Positions 1 to 5,939 of a stretch of DNA of 14,081 nt are shown here, in pieces; the first letter of the stretch is position 1, and the number at the start of each line of letters is the position of its first letter. Below the pieces are notes generated by a model. It ran no database searches. It was not told the DNA's origin and saw only the letters and a program-made list of their open reading frames with translations. A program made the position numbers and the translations under genes. This stretch comes from JADJNW01 sp964517175 (lineage in GTDB: Bacteria; Bacteroidota; Bacteroidia; Chitinophagales; Saprospiraceae), in contig CAZFBU010000118.1 of assembly GCA_964517175.1 (NCBI GenBank), positions 1-14,081 on the forward strand, in the 5' to 3' direction.

Positions 1-281
1 TTGGTGCGATTAAAAACGATCAAAAAATAGCCGTTGAAATTAAAAGCTTCCTGGGACAGTCGCCAACTTATGATTTTCATAATGCGGTCGGACAATTTTT
101 GAATTATGCGGTTGCATTAGAAGAATATGAACCCGAACGCGAACTTTTTCTGGCGGTTCCTGATTTTTTCTATAAAAGCTTTTTGCAAAGAGAAGTGATA
201 CGGAAGATCATCCTTCGTTACAAAGTGAAACTGCTTGTATTTGAATTAGATACCAAAAAAATTAGCCAATGGATAAAGTAA
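1..281 (+). CDS. xisH: XisH family protein, 3' part
   Basis: The frame is open from the left edge, so this is the C-terminal ~93 residues of a protein that starts outside the window; the family is usually about 135-140 residues. The visible part begins with an IAVEIKSF strand, which resembles the ExK half of a PD-(D/E)XK nuclease core, followed by a GQSPTYDFHNAVGQF stretch and a VPDFFY strand characteristic of XisH. XisH was named as a factor needed for excision of the fdxN element in heterocystous cyanobacteria, but homologues are common in Bacteroidota away from any such element, and their role there is unknown. The stop overlaps the start of xisI by 13 bases, so the two are translationally coupled. 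An internal ATG at 99 is not the start, because the conserved family sequence continues upstream of it. Confidence 0.88.
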   Translation, partial: GAIKNDQKIAVEIKSFLGQSPTYDFHNAVGQFLNYAVALEEYEPERELFLAVPDFFYKSFLQREVIRKIILRYKVKLLVFELDTKKISQWIK

Positions 282-607
282 AAAAATATGAAGCGCTGAT
301 TCTGGCATTTTTAAATGATTATGCCAAAACAACCTTGGCTAATGCTGAACATCTTGAAACACAAGTTATTAGTGACACGAAAAATCATCATTATCAATTA
401 ATGCGCACCGGTTGGCTCAAAAATGAATTTATTCATCATTGTATTTTTCATTTTGATATCAAAAATGAGAAAATTTGGATACAGCAAAACAATACAGAGC
501 TTCAGATCGCCGATGAATTAGTTCAGCTTGGCGTTCCTGCTTCTGATATTGTGCTCGGATTTCAGCCCGAATCCGTTCGTGCTTTATCTGGTTTTGCAGT
601 TGTTTAA
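269..607 (+). CDS. xisI: XisI family protein
   Basis: This 112-residue protein has the family's usual length and features: an N-terminal helix starting MDKVKKYEALI, a central segment around residues 31-60 (QVISDTKNHHYQLMRTGW, then HHCIFHFDIKN), a KIWIQQNNTE strand, and a C-terminal segment (IADELVQLGVPASDIVLGFQPESVR) that is the most conserved part of XisI. The start overlaps the end of xisH by 13 bases, as is usual for the pair. No catalytic motif is visible. XisI probably binds XisH. The cyanobacterial name implies element excision, but a nuclease/partner arrangement resembling a toxin-antitoxin pair is equally possible. Assignment to the family is confident; function is not. Confidence 0.9.
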   Translation: MDKVKKYEALILAFLNDYAKTTLANAEHLETQVISDTKNHHYQLMRTGWLKNEFIHHCIFHFDIKNEKIWIQQNNTELQIADELVQLGVPASDIVLGFQPESVRALSGFAVV

Positions 608-615
608 ACATTTCC

Positions 616-1851
616 ATGTCGTTAGAAACAAATCGCTCTCCCAAAAATATCCGCATCGAGGATTTCAACTATGACCTGCCCGAGGAAAGCATTGCCAAGT
701 TTCCACTGGAGCAGCGTGATCAGTCGAAGCTATTGCTGTACAAGTCTGGCGGGATCGGGCATGCTCATTTTAGTGACCTGCCAGAGCATTTGCCCGCGGG
801 TGCGATGCTGGTATTCAATGACACCAAAGTAATCCACGCGCGGCTGCATTTCACATTGGAAAACGGCACGCAGATCGAGATTTTGTGCCTGGAGCCATTG
901 ACCCCCCACGATTATCAACAAAATTTTTCGAGCACGGAGCCGGTGCGGTGGAAGTGTTTGATCGGGGGGAACCGGAAGTGGAAATCGGGAATTGTTGAAA
1001 GAGAGTTGAAAGGTGTAAGGGTTGAAAGGTTGATGCTCACCGCGAAGCGGATTCAGCGACTGGAAGATGCCTTTGAGGTGGAATTTAGTTGGAATGACGA
1101 AAACTTAGCCTTTGGCGAATTACTGGCGCAAGCCGGGATCATACCCTTGCCGCCTTATTTGAACCGCGAGAATGTCGCCTCCGACGAGGAGCGCTACCAG
1201 ACGATCTACGCAAAAGAGCAGGGCTCGGTCGCAGCGCCGACGGCGGGTTTGCATTTCACGGATGCGGTGTTTGTGGCTTTAGATGCAAATAATTTTGAAC
1301 GATCATTTGTGACGCTGCACGTGGGCGCGGGCACGTTCAAGCCGGTGAAATCCGAGACGATGGCGGAGCATCACATGCACGAGGAGAGTGTTTTTGTGAC
1401 AAAAAAATTCCTCGAAAAACTTTTAGCTGTCAAGCAAGCCGGGAAGCCGGTCATTCCGGTCGGCACTACGAGCATGCGTACCCTGGAGAGCCTCTACTGG
1501 TACGGTGCGCTTTTGTCAGAAAATGCGGCGGTTTCATTTGATATTCCGCAATGGTTGCCGTATGAATTTGAACAGGAAATCGATGCCATTTCCGCTTTAA
1601 ATGCAATTCTAAAACACCTGGAAACGCAGCAAAAAGAAGTGCTGGAAGGCGTCACGCAACTCATCATCGCGCCGGGCTACCATTTTAAAATCGTGAATGG
1701 GCTTATCACCAATTTTCACCAGCCGAAGAGCACGCTGTTGCTGCTGGTCTCTGCGCTCGTGGGCGATGATTGGCGCAAAATTTATGACTATGCGCTGGCA
1801 AATGACTTCCGCTTTTTGAGCTATGGGGATAGTAGTTTATTGCTGCGATAA
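616..1851 (+). CDS. queA: S-adenosylmethionine:tRNA ribosyltransferase-isomerase QueA
   Basis: QueA transfers and isomerises the ribosyl moiety of AdoMet onto preQ1 at the wobble position of GUN-anticodon tRNAs, giving epoxyqueuosine; it acts in the cytoplasm. The 411 residues fit the long Bacteroidota form (the enterobacterial enzyme is about 355). Visible family blocks are the N-terminal DFNYDLPEESIAKFPLEQRDQSKLL, MLVFNDTKVIHARL, a PLPPYLNRE segment, GSVAAPTAGLHFT near residues 203-215, TLHVGAGTFKPV, HHMHEE, GTTSMRTLESL and the C-terminal NFHQPKSTLLLL. It starts 8 bases after xisI but is a housekeeping gene with no obvious link to it. An oddity is that residues around 119-140 are encoded by DNA that looks like the intergenic GTTGAAAG repeats found elsewhere in the window; the reading frame stays intact. 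Confidence 0.97.
   Translation: MSLETNRSPKNIRIEDFNYDLPEESIAKFPLEQRDQSKLLLYKSGGIGHAHFSDLPEHLPAGAMLVFNDTKVIHARLHFTLENGTQIEILCLEPLTPHDYQQNFSSTEPVRWKCLIGGNRKWKSGIVERELKGVRVERLMLTAKRIQRLEDAFEVEFSWNDENLAFGELLAQAGIIPLPPYLNRENVASDEERYQTIYAKEQGSVAAPTAGLHFTDAVFVALDANNFERSFVTLHVGAGTFKPVKSETMAEHHMHEESVFVTKKFLEKLLAVKQAGKPVIPVGTTSMRTLESLYWYGALLSENAAVSFDIPQWLPYEFEQEIDAISALNAILKHLETQQKEVLEGVTQLIIAPGYHFKIVNGLITNFHQPKSTLLLLVSALVGDDWRKIYDYALANDFRFLSYGDSSLLLR
994..1034 (+). repeat. GTTGAAAG-type repeat units inside queA
   Basis: GTTGAAAG occurs at 994-1001, 1004-1011 and 1021-1028, and GTTGAAAGGTTGA (1021-1033) is identical to sequence in the intergenic array at 5097-5109 and in the array before 5940. The DNA just upstream (971-990) also resembles the GGAAATCGG-type repeat near 7440-7470. 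All of it is translated in frame within QueA. Confidence 0.55.
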
Positions 1852-1880
1852 AAATTCCCCGTCATTTTTCACCCAAAATT

Positions 1881-1913
1881 TTTGGTAAGATTTAGAATTT
1901 TCTCCTACCTTTG
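1881..1913 (+). promoter_or_regulatory. Bacteroidota-type promoter for the regulator gene
   Basis: TTTG at 1881-1884, 21 bases, then TACCTTTG at 1906-1913 match the Bacteroidota sigma factor consensus TTTG-N19-21-TAnnTTTG exactly. The start codon of the downstream gene lies 21 bases after the -7 box. A near-perfect 16-base palindrome (1871-1886, ACCCAAAA/TTTTTGGT with one mismatch) overlaps the -33 element and could be an operator. Confidence 0.75.
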
Positions 1914-1914
1914 T

Positions 1915-1935
1915 TTGAGTAGTTTTATTACTCAA
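1915..1935 (+). promoter_or_regulatory. inverted repeat over the transcription/translation start (candidate operator or leader hairpin)
   Basis: TTGAGTA (1915-1921), a 7-base spacer, then TACTCAA (1929-1935) form a perfect 7-bp dyad beginning one base after the -7 box and ending on the A of the ATG. As DNA it is placed for a repressor to block transcription initiation; as RNA it would hide the start codon. The neighbouring winged-helix protein is the obvious candidate ligand, which is inference. Confidence 0.5.
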
Positions 1936-2471
1936 TGATTGAAGCATTAATATCATCGAAAACGCGTATCAAATTGCTATTGAAGTTCTTCCTCAATAGC
2001 AACACGACAGCCTATTTGCGCGGTTTGGAAAGCGAATTCGGTGAGTCTTCCAACGCGATCAGGCTGGAACTGAACCGCTTCGAGGAGGCTGGAATGCTGG
2101 AATCACGCTTGGATGGGAACAAAAAGATGTTCCAGGCGAATACCAAACACCCGCTGTTCAGGGAAGTACACAATATTATACTCAAATACGTGGGCTTGGA
2201 TCACGTAATCGAGAATGTGATTGAGCGGCTGGGCGAAGTGCAGAAGGTGTTTCTGGTCGGTGATTTCTCGAAAGGAATCGACAGTCGAATCATCGATCTG
2301 ATCTTCATCGGCAATGACATTGACAAAACGTATTTACTCCATCTTGTCGAAAAAGCCGAAGGGCTGATCAATCGCAAGATTCGATACTTGATCTATACCG
2401 AAGAAGAAGCGTTGGCGGTGGATTGGGGGCGGTACAACCCGAAGCCCCTGCTGCTGTGGTCGCAAGACTAA
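1935..2471 (+). CDS. winged-helix DNA-binding protein with degenerate nucleotidyltransferase-fold domain
   Basis: The 178-residue protein has an N-terminal winged helix-turn-helix (about residues 1-72: helices around TAYLRGLESEFG and NAIRLELNRFEEAGML, then a wing reaching KKMFQANTKHPLF). A C-terminal domain (about 95-178) resembles the MNT/minimal nucleotidyltransferase fold. The usual GSxxRG...DxD signature is reduced to GDFSKG (109-114) and a single Asp in IDLIFIG (120-126), so nucleotidyl transfer is doubtful and the domain is more likely a ligand or partner sensor. Proteins of this architecture are often annotated as ArsR-like regulators and, to my knowledge, sit at the head of polysaccharide loci in Bacteroidota. 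It has its own promoter and a dyad at its ATG, which suggests autoregulation. The wbpE gene follows after 101 bases without a clear terminator. Confidence 0.75.
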   Translation: MIEALISSKTRIKLLLKFFLNSNTTAYLRGLESEFGESSNAIRLELNRFEEAGMLESRLDGNKKMFQANTKHPLFREVHNIILKYVGLDHVIENVIERLGEVQKVFLVGDFSKGIDSRIIDLIFIGNDIDKTYLLHLVEKAEGLINRKIRYLIYTEEEALAVDWGRYNPKPLLLWSQD

Positions 2472-2572
2472 AAGTTTCGGTTTTGAGATTTTATTGTTTG
2501 ACGTTAAACCCAAGATACCAAACCGTCAGGCTACATTAGCAACGAGCTTTGAATATTTGAACCAAAATACAA

Positions 2573-3712
2573 ATGGAAAAGGCAGCGATACATATTCAAA
2601 TGGTGGATTTGAAAGCGCAGTACCGGAAGCTGAAGTCGGAGATCGACGCGGAGATTCACGAAGTGCTGGACTCGGCAGCTTTCATCAACGGTCCGAAGGT
2701 ACACGAATTTCAGGCAAACCTGGAAAGCTACCTCGGCGCGAAGCACGTCATCCCTTGCGCCAATGGAACGGATGCCTTGCAAATTGCGATGATGGCGGCA
2801 GGACTGGAGCACGGCGACGAAGTCATCGTACCTGCTTTTACCTACATTTCTACCGCCGAAGTCATTGCACTGCTTGGTTTCAAGCCGATTATGGTGGACG
2901 TTGATCCGGATACGTTCAACGTAACGCCGGAGATCGTCGAAGCGGCGATCACACCGCGAACGAAAGCAGTTGTGCCGGTGAATTTGTTCGGACAAAGCTG
3001 CGATCTGGAGCCGATCCTGCACATTGCCGAGAAGCACGGACTCTGGATGATGGAAGACAACGCCCAGGCGATTGGTGCGGATTATACCTTCCGCAACGGC
3101 AAGGTTCAAAAAACGGGCACCATTGGGCATGTGAATGGTATCTCCTTTTACCCATCGAAAAACCTCGGCGCTTACGGCGACGGTGGTGCCATCAGCACGA
3201 ATGATGATAAAATTGCCGAAAAATGCCGCATGATCGCCAATCACGGGCAGACCAAACGCTACTACCACGGCATGGTGGGTGTAAATTCTCGGTTGGATTC
3301 CATTCAGGCTGCCATTTTGAATGTAAAATTAAAATATTTGGATATATTTGCGGCGGCTCGCCAGAAAGCGGCGGCGCATTATGATAAGGCATTTCAACAC
3401 ATTTCCCAGTTACAAATACCCAAACGACAGCACAACTCTACCCACGTGTTCCATCAATACACCCTGCAGGTGCGGGATGGACAACGCGAAGCATTACAAT
3501 CCTTTTTGCAAGAAAAAGGCGTTCCGACTATGATCTATTATCCGGTTCCGCTCTATGAGCAGGAAGCATTCAAAGGCGCTATGGCGAATCCGATTGACCA
3601 ATTGCCGGTGACGGATATGCTTTGTAAGTCGGTACTTTCGCTGCCGATGCACCCGGATATGGACGAAGAAACGTTGGATTATATCAGCGCGGCAGTGGTG
3701 GAGTTTTTTTAG
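2573..3712 (+). CDS. wbpE: DegT/DnrJ/EryC1 family PLP-dependent sugar aminotransferase, WbpE-like
   Basis: This is predicted to transaminate UDP-2-acetamido-3-keto-glucuronic acid at C3 using glutamate, giving UDP-GlcNAc(3NH2)A. The 379 residues contain the family blocks VDLKAQYRKLKSEID, FINGPKVHEFE-like (37-46), CANGTDALQIAM (62-73), VPAFTYISTAEVI (86-98), EDNAQAIGA (161-169, Asp contacting the PLP ring nitrogen and the conserved Gln) and SFYPSKNLGAYGDGG with Lys196 as the Schiff-base lysine. The C-terminal part ends with YYPVPLYEQEAF and SLPMHPDM, as in WbpE/WlbC-type enzymes. ATG at 2573 is taken as the start; a second ATG at residue 10 is possible because the conserved region begins there. 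The neighbouring wbpA, wbpD and wbpB homologues specify the pathway; on its own the protein would be only a generic sugar aminotransferase. Confidence 0.92.
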   Translation: MEKAAIHIQMVDLKAQYRKLKSEIDAEIHEVLDSAAFINGPKVHEFQANLESYLGAKHVIPCANGTDALQIAMMAAGLEHGDEVIVPAFTYISTAEVIALLGFKPIMVDVDPDTFNVTPEIVEAAITPRTKAVVPVNLFGQSCDLEPILHIAEKHGLWMMEDNAQAIGADYTFRNGKVQKTGTIGHVNGISFYPSKNLGAYGDGGAISTNDDKIAEKCRMIANHGQTKRYYHGMVGVNSRLDSIQAAILNVKLKYLDIFAAARQKAAAHYDKAFQHISQLQIPKRQHNSTHVFHQYTLQVRDGQREALQSFLQEKGVPTMIYYPVPLYEQEAFKGAMANPIDQLPVTDMLCKSVLSLPMHPDMDEETLDYISAAVVEFF

Positions 3713-3722
3713 CTAAGGCACT

Positions 3723-3740
3723 TTTTCAGGTTTGTGAAAA
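3723..3740 (+). other. small stem-loop between wbpE and wbpA
   Basis: TTTTCA (3723-3728), a 6-base loop and TGAAAA (3735-3740) form a short A/T-rich hairpin ten bases after the wbpE stop. It has no T-tract after it, so it is a poor terminator. The rest of the 67-base spacer shows no recognisable promoter. Confidence 0.25.
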
Positions 3741-3779
3741 CCATTGATAACACCATATTGAAAACCTAAAGCAGGAAGA

Positions 3780-5075
3780 GTGTACCAGGATTTACAAAAT
3801 AAAAAGAAGAAAATTTCGGTGATCGGACTGGGCTACGTTGGCTTGCCATTGGCGCTGGCGTTCGCCAAAAAATTCGAGGTCATCGGTTTCGATATCAATG
3901 CAGATCGCGTGGAAATGATGCGACAGGGCATCGACCCTTCGCGCGAATTGGAAAGCAGTGCATTTGCCAATCGGGATATTTGCTTCACCGCGAACCCCGA
4001 TGATTTGCAGCACGCGCATTTTCACATCGTGGCGGTACCTACGCCCATTGACGAGCACAAAAATCCTGATCTCAAGCCAGTGCTCAGCGCATCCAAAACG
4101 ATTGGAAAAATCCTGAAGCCGGGCGATTACGTGATCTACGAATCGACGGTTTATCCCGGTTGCACGGAGGAAGACTGCGTGCCGATTCTGGAAAAATTAT
4201 CCGGGCTGTCGATGGGGCGCGATTTCAAAGTCGGCTACTCGCCGGAGCGCATTAATCCGGGTGACAAGGAACATACGGTTGAAAAAATTCTGAAAGTGGT
4301 GGCGGGCTGCGATGCGGAAGCCCTGGAAGTTATTGCCGATACCTACGGCGCGATCATTGAGCCTGGTGTCTTTAAAGCAGCGTCGATCAAAGTGGCAGAA
4401 GCAGCAAAGGTAATCGAGAATACGCAGCGCGACCTGAATATTTCCTTTATGAATGAGTTAGCCATCATTTTTGATCTGATGGATATTGATACAAAAGAAG
4501 TGATCGAAGCGGCGAGTACGAAGTGGAATTTTTTGAAATTCTACCCGGGGCTGGTCGGCGGACATTGTATCGGTGTAGATCCGTATTATTTGCTGCATAA
4601 AGCGAAAAAACTGGGCTACGACCCACAGGTCATTCTCAGCGGACGGCGTATCAATGACAATATGCCGGGCTTCGTCGCGAAGCGTCTGGTACAAATGCTC
4701 ATTCAAAAAGGCAAAAATCCGAGCCAAACGAAAGTCTTGGTCATGGGCATCACCTTCAAGGAAAATGTAGCGGACATTCGCAACTCCAAAATCGCCGATC
4801 TGGTGCGCGAGTTGATGGATTACTCGGTGCACGTGCACATTACCGATCCGTTTGCTTCGCCAAACGAAGTGGCGCACGAGTACAAGCTCACGCTGGTGGA
4901 TAGCATTTCGGATGGATACGATGCGGTGATCGTGGCAGTAAATCATCATGAATATAAAGATTTAACTTTCGACTATTTTAAATCAATCATGAACGGCGAG
5001 CCGATTTTGCTGGATTTGAAAGGCATTTATAATAAACCAGTAGAAGAGAATGAATTGCTGTATTGGCGATTGTAA
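3780..5075 (+). CDS. wbpA: UDP-N-acetylglucosamine 6-dehydrogenase (WbpA/TviB type)
   Basis: This is predicted to oxidise UDP-GlcNAc twice at C6 with NAD+ to UDP-GlcNAcA, the first step of the diacetamido-uronic acid route. At 431 residues it has the full three-domain layout of UDP-sugar dehydrogenases: a Rossmann motif (ISVIGLGYVGLPLA, Gly16/18/21), YESTVYPGCTEE, a central helix with KVAEAAKVIENTQRDLNI, the catalytic-cysteine loop GGHCIGVDPYY (Cys263), and a C-terminal domain with GITFKENVADIRNSK. The PTPIDEHKNPDL segment and the STVYPGCTEEDC segment are typical of the TviB/WbpA subgroup rather than UDP-glucose dehydrogenases. The start is GTG at 3780, preceded by AGGAAGAG; an in-frame stop lies 21 bases upstream, so no longer form exists. 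UDP-GalNAc as substrate (WbpO-like) cannot be excluded from sequence alone, but the wbpB, D and E neighbours favour UDP-GlcNAc. Confidence 0.92.
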   Translation: MYQDLQNKKKKISVIGLGYVGLPLALAFAKKFEVIGFDINADRVEMMRQGIDPSRELESSAFANRDICFTANPDDLQHAHFHIVAVPTPIDEHKNPDLKPVLSASKTIGKILKPGDYVIYESTVYPGCTEEDCVPILEKLSGLSMGRDFKVGYSPERINPGDKEHTVEKILKVVAGCDAEALEVIADTYGAIIEPGVFKAASIKVAEAAKVIENTQRDLNISFMNELAIIFDLMDIDTKEVIEAASTKWNFLKFYPGLVGGHCIGVDPYYLLHKAKKLGYDPQVILSGRRINDNMPGFVAKRLVQMLIQKGKNPSQTKVLVMGITFKENVADIRNSKIADLVRELMDYSVHVHITDPFASPNEVAHEYKLTLVDSISDGYDAVIVAVNHHEYKDLTFDYFKSIMNGEPILLDLKGIYNKPVEENELLYWRL

Positions 5076-5080
5076 AATGG

Positions 5081-5112
5081 GTTGAAAGGTGGATGCGTTG
5101 AAAGGTTGAAAT
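5081..5112 (+). repeat. GTTGAAAG repeats between wbpA and upxY
   Basis: Two GTTGAAAGGT units (5081-5090 and 5097-5106) are separated by GGATGC, with a partial TTGAAATG after them. They match the larger array before 5940. The repeat starts 5 bases after the wbpA stop and occupies half of the 61-base spacer. Confidence 0.7.
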
Positions 5113-5136
5113 GTAAACAGCGAAAAACAAAATCTC

Positions 5137-5736
5137 ATGGAAGGTAAGCAAACAACGAGTAGAAACCAGTTGGATCAGCACGAAGCGCGCTGGTTTGCGG
5201 TTTATACCAAATACAAGCGCGAAAAGCAAGTGTTCAAGCGCTTGCAGGAGCAGGGTATCGAAGCTTATCTGCCATTGCAGGGGTTCACGCGACGCTATAC
5301 CCGCAAGGTCAAGCACGTGGAATTGCCGCTCATCAGTTGCTATATTTTCACCAAAATCACCAAGCCGGAATACGTGCCGGTGCTCGAAACACTGGACGTG
5401 GTCAACTTTGTAAAAATTGCAAAGGACCTGATCGCCATTCCCGAAACGGAGATGGAGCTCATGAAGCGCGTGGTGGGCGAAGGGCAGGAAATTTCGGTAA
5501 ATCCGAACAGCTACGAGCCGGGCGACGAAGTGGAAGTCATCGGCGGCAGCCTGACCGGTCTGCGCGGCAAATTGGTGGAAAAACAGGACGAAAAGAATTT
5601 CGTCATCGAACTGGAAAACCTGGGTTACGAGATGCGCATGTTTGTCAATCCGGCGTGGCTGCGCCGCACGGGCAAACGCATCGCGAGACAAGAGATACAA
5701 GCTAGAGCTGTGGCTAACTGGGGACTTTCTTTGTAG
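5137..5736 (+). CDS. upxY: NusG-like transcription antiterminator, UpxY family
   Basis: This is predicted to bind RNA polymerase during transcription of the long polysaccharide operon and suppress premature termination, as UpxY proteins do in Bacteroides capsule loci. The 199 residues comprise an N-terminal NGN domain (about 18-115: RWFAVYTKYKREKQVFKRLQEQGIEAYLP, then PLISCYIFTKI) and a C-terminal KOW domain (about 126-152: YEPGDEVEVIGGSLTGLRGKLVEKQ). The roughly 17-residue polar leader before the NGN domain and the overall length fit the UpxY/RfaH type rather than housekeeping NusG. Its position is unusual: UpxY genes normally open the operon, whereas this one is third, after wbpE and wbpA. 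ATG 5137 was chosen because it is the first start after the repeat-bearing spacer. Confidence 0.9.
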   Translation: MEGKQTTSRNQLDQHEARWFAVYTKYKREKQVFKRLQEQGIEAYLPLQGFTRRYTRKVKHVELPLISCYIFTKITKPEYVPVLETLDVVNFVKIAKDLIAIPETEMELMKRVVGEGQEISVNPNSYEPGDEVEVIGGSLTGLRGKLVEKQDEKNFVIELENLGYEMRMFVNPAWLRRTGKRIARQEIQARAVANWGLSL

Positions 5737-5844
5737 GAGCCAGTGAGCAGGAGCAGGTGGCAGTTTGTTCGTCTTGGGCGGGCAGATACTTGATTTTTAA
5801 TTGGCATTGAAGCCTGATTTTTCGACATGGAGTTTCCTTTTTTG

Positions 5845-5879
5845 TGAAAAGCCCTTGCGACTTTTCAGCGGCGAAGCCG
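5845..5879 (+). terminator. two consecutive stem-loops followed by a short T-run (possible terminator or antitermination-related leader)
   Basis: TGAAAAG (5845-5851), a 9-base loop and CTTTTCA (5861-5867) are followed by CGGC-GAA-GCCG (5869-5879) and then TGTGTTTTTG. The second stem plus T-run resembles a weak intrinsic terminator. The element sits 108 bases after upxY and just before the repeat array at 5891. The rest of the 203-base spacer shows only AGCAGG-like micro-repeats near 5745-5757. Confidence 0.35.
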
Positions 5880-5890
5880 TGTGTTTTTGG

Positions 5891-5939
5891 GTTGAAGGGA
5901 GGAAGAGTTGAAGGGTTGAAAGGTTGAAAGGTTGAAAGG
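5891..5939 (+). repeat. octameric GTTGAAAG array, left flank of four-helix-bundle gene 1
   Basis: The array starts with degenerate units (GTTGAAGG, GAGTTGAAGG) and ends with three contiguous GTTGAAAG units (5915, 5923, 5931), giving an 8-base period. It runs directly into the ATG at 5940. A 10-base word in it, GAAGAGTTGA (5902-5911), is repeated inverted at 6342-6351 beyond the four-helix-bundle coding part. Confidence 0.8.

Noticed and set aside
1852..1900. Intrinsic terminator of queA
   Set aside because: The only dyad (1871-1886) has its T-run inside the stem, not after it, and overlaps a good -33 element.
2472..2572. Promoter for wbpE
   Set aside because: TATTGTTTG near 2492 resembles a -7 box but has the wrong internal spacing and no TTTG at a suitable distance; read-through from the regulator gene is as likely.
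2494..2904. 136-residue open frame starting upstream of wbpE
   Set aside because: It overlaps wbpE in another frame, has low-complexity Arg/Gly-rich content and resembles no family.
2531..3268. 245-residue minus-strand open frame
   Set aside because: It is antisense to the well-supported aminotransferase; the composition is that of a shadow frame.
4987..5700. 237-residue minus-strand open frame
   Set aside because: It is antisense to wbpA/upxY, rich in Phe/His as expected for a shadow of Glu/Lys-rich coding sequence.
5891..5939. CRISPR-like array
   Set aside because: Units are 8 bases, contiguous and degenerate, with no unique spacers and no cas genes.
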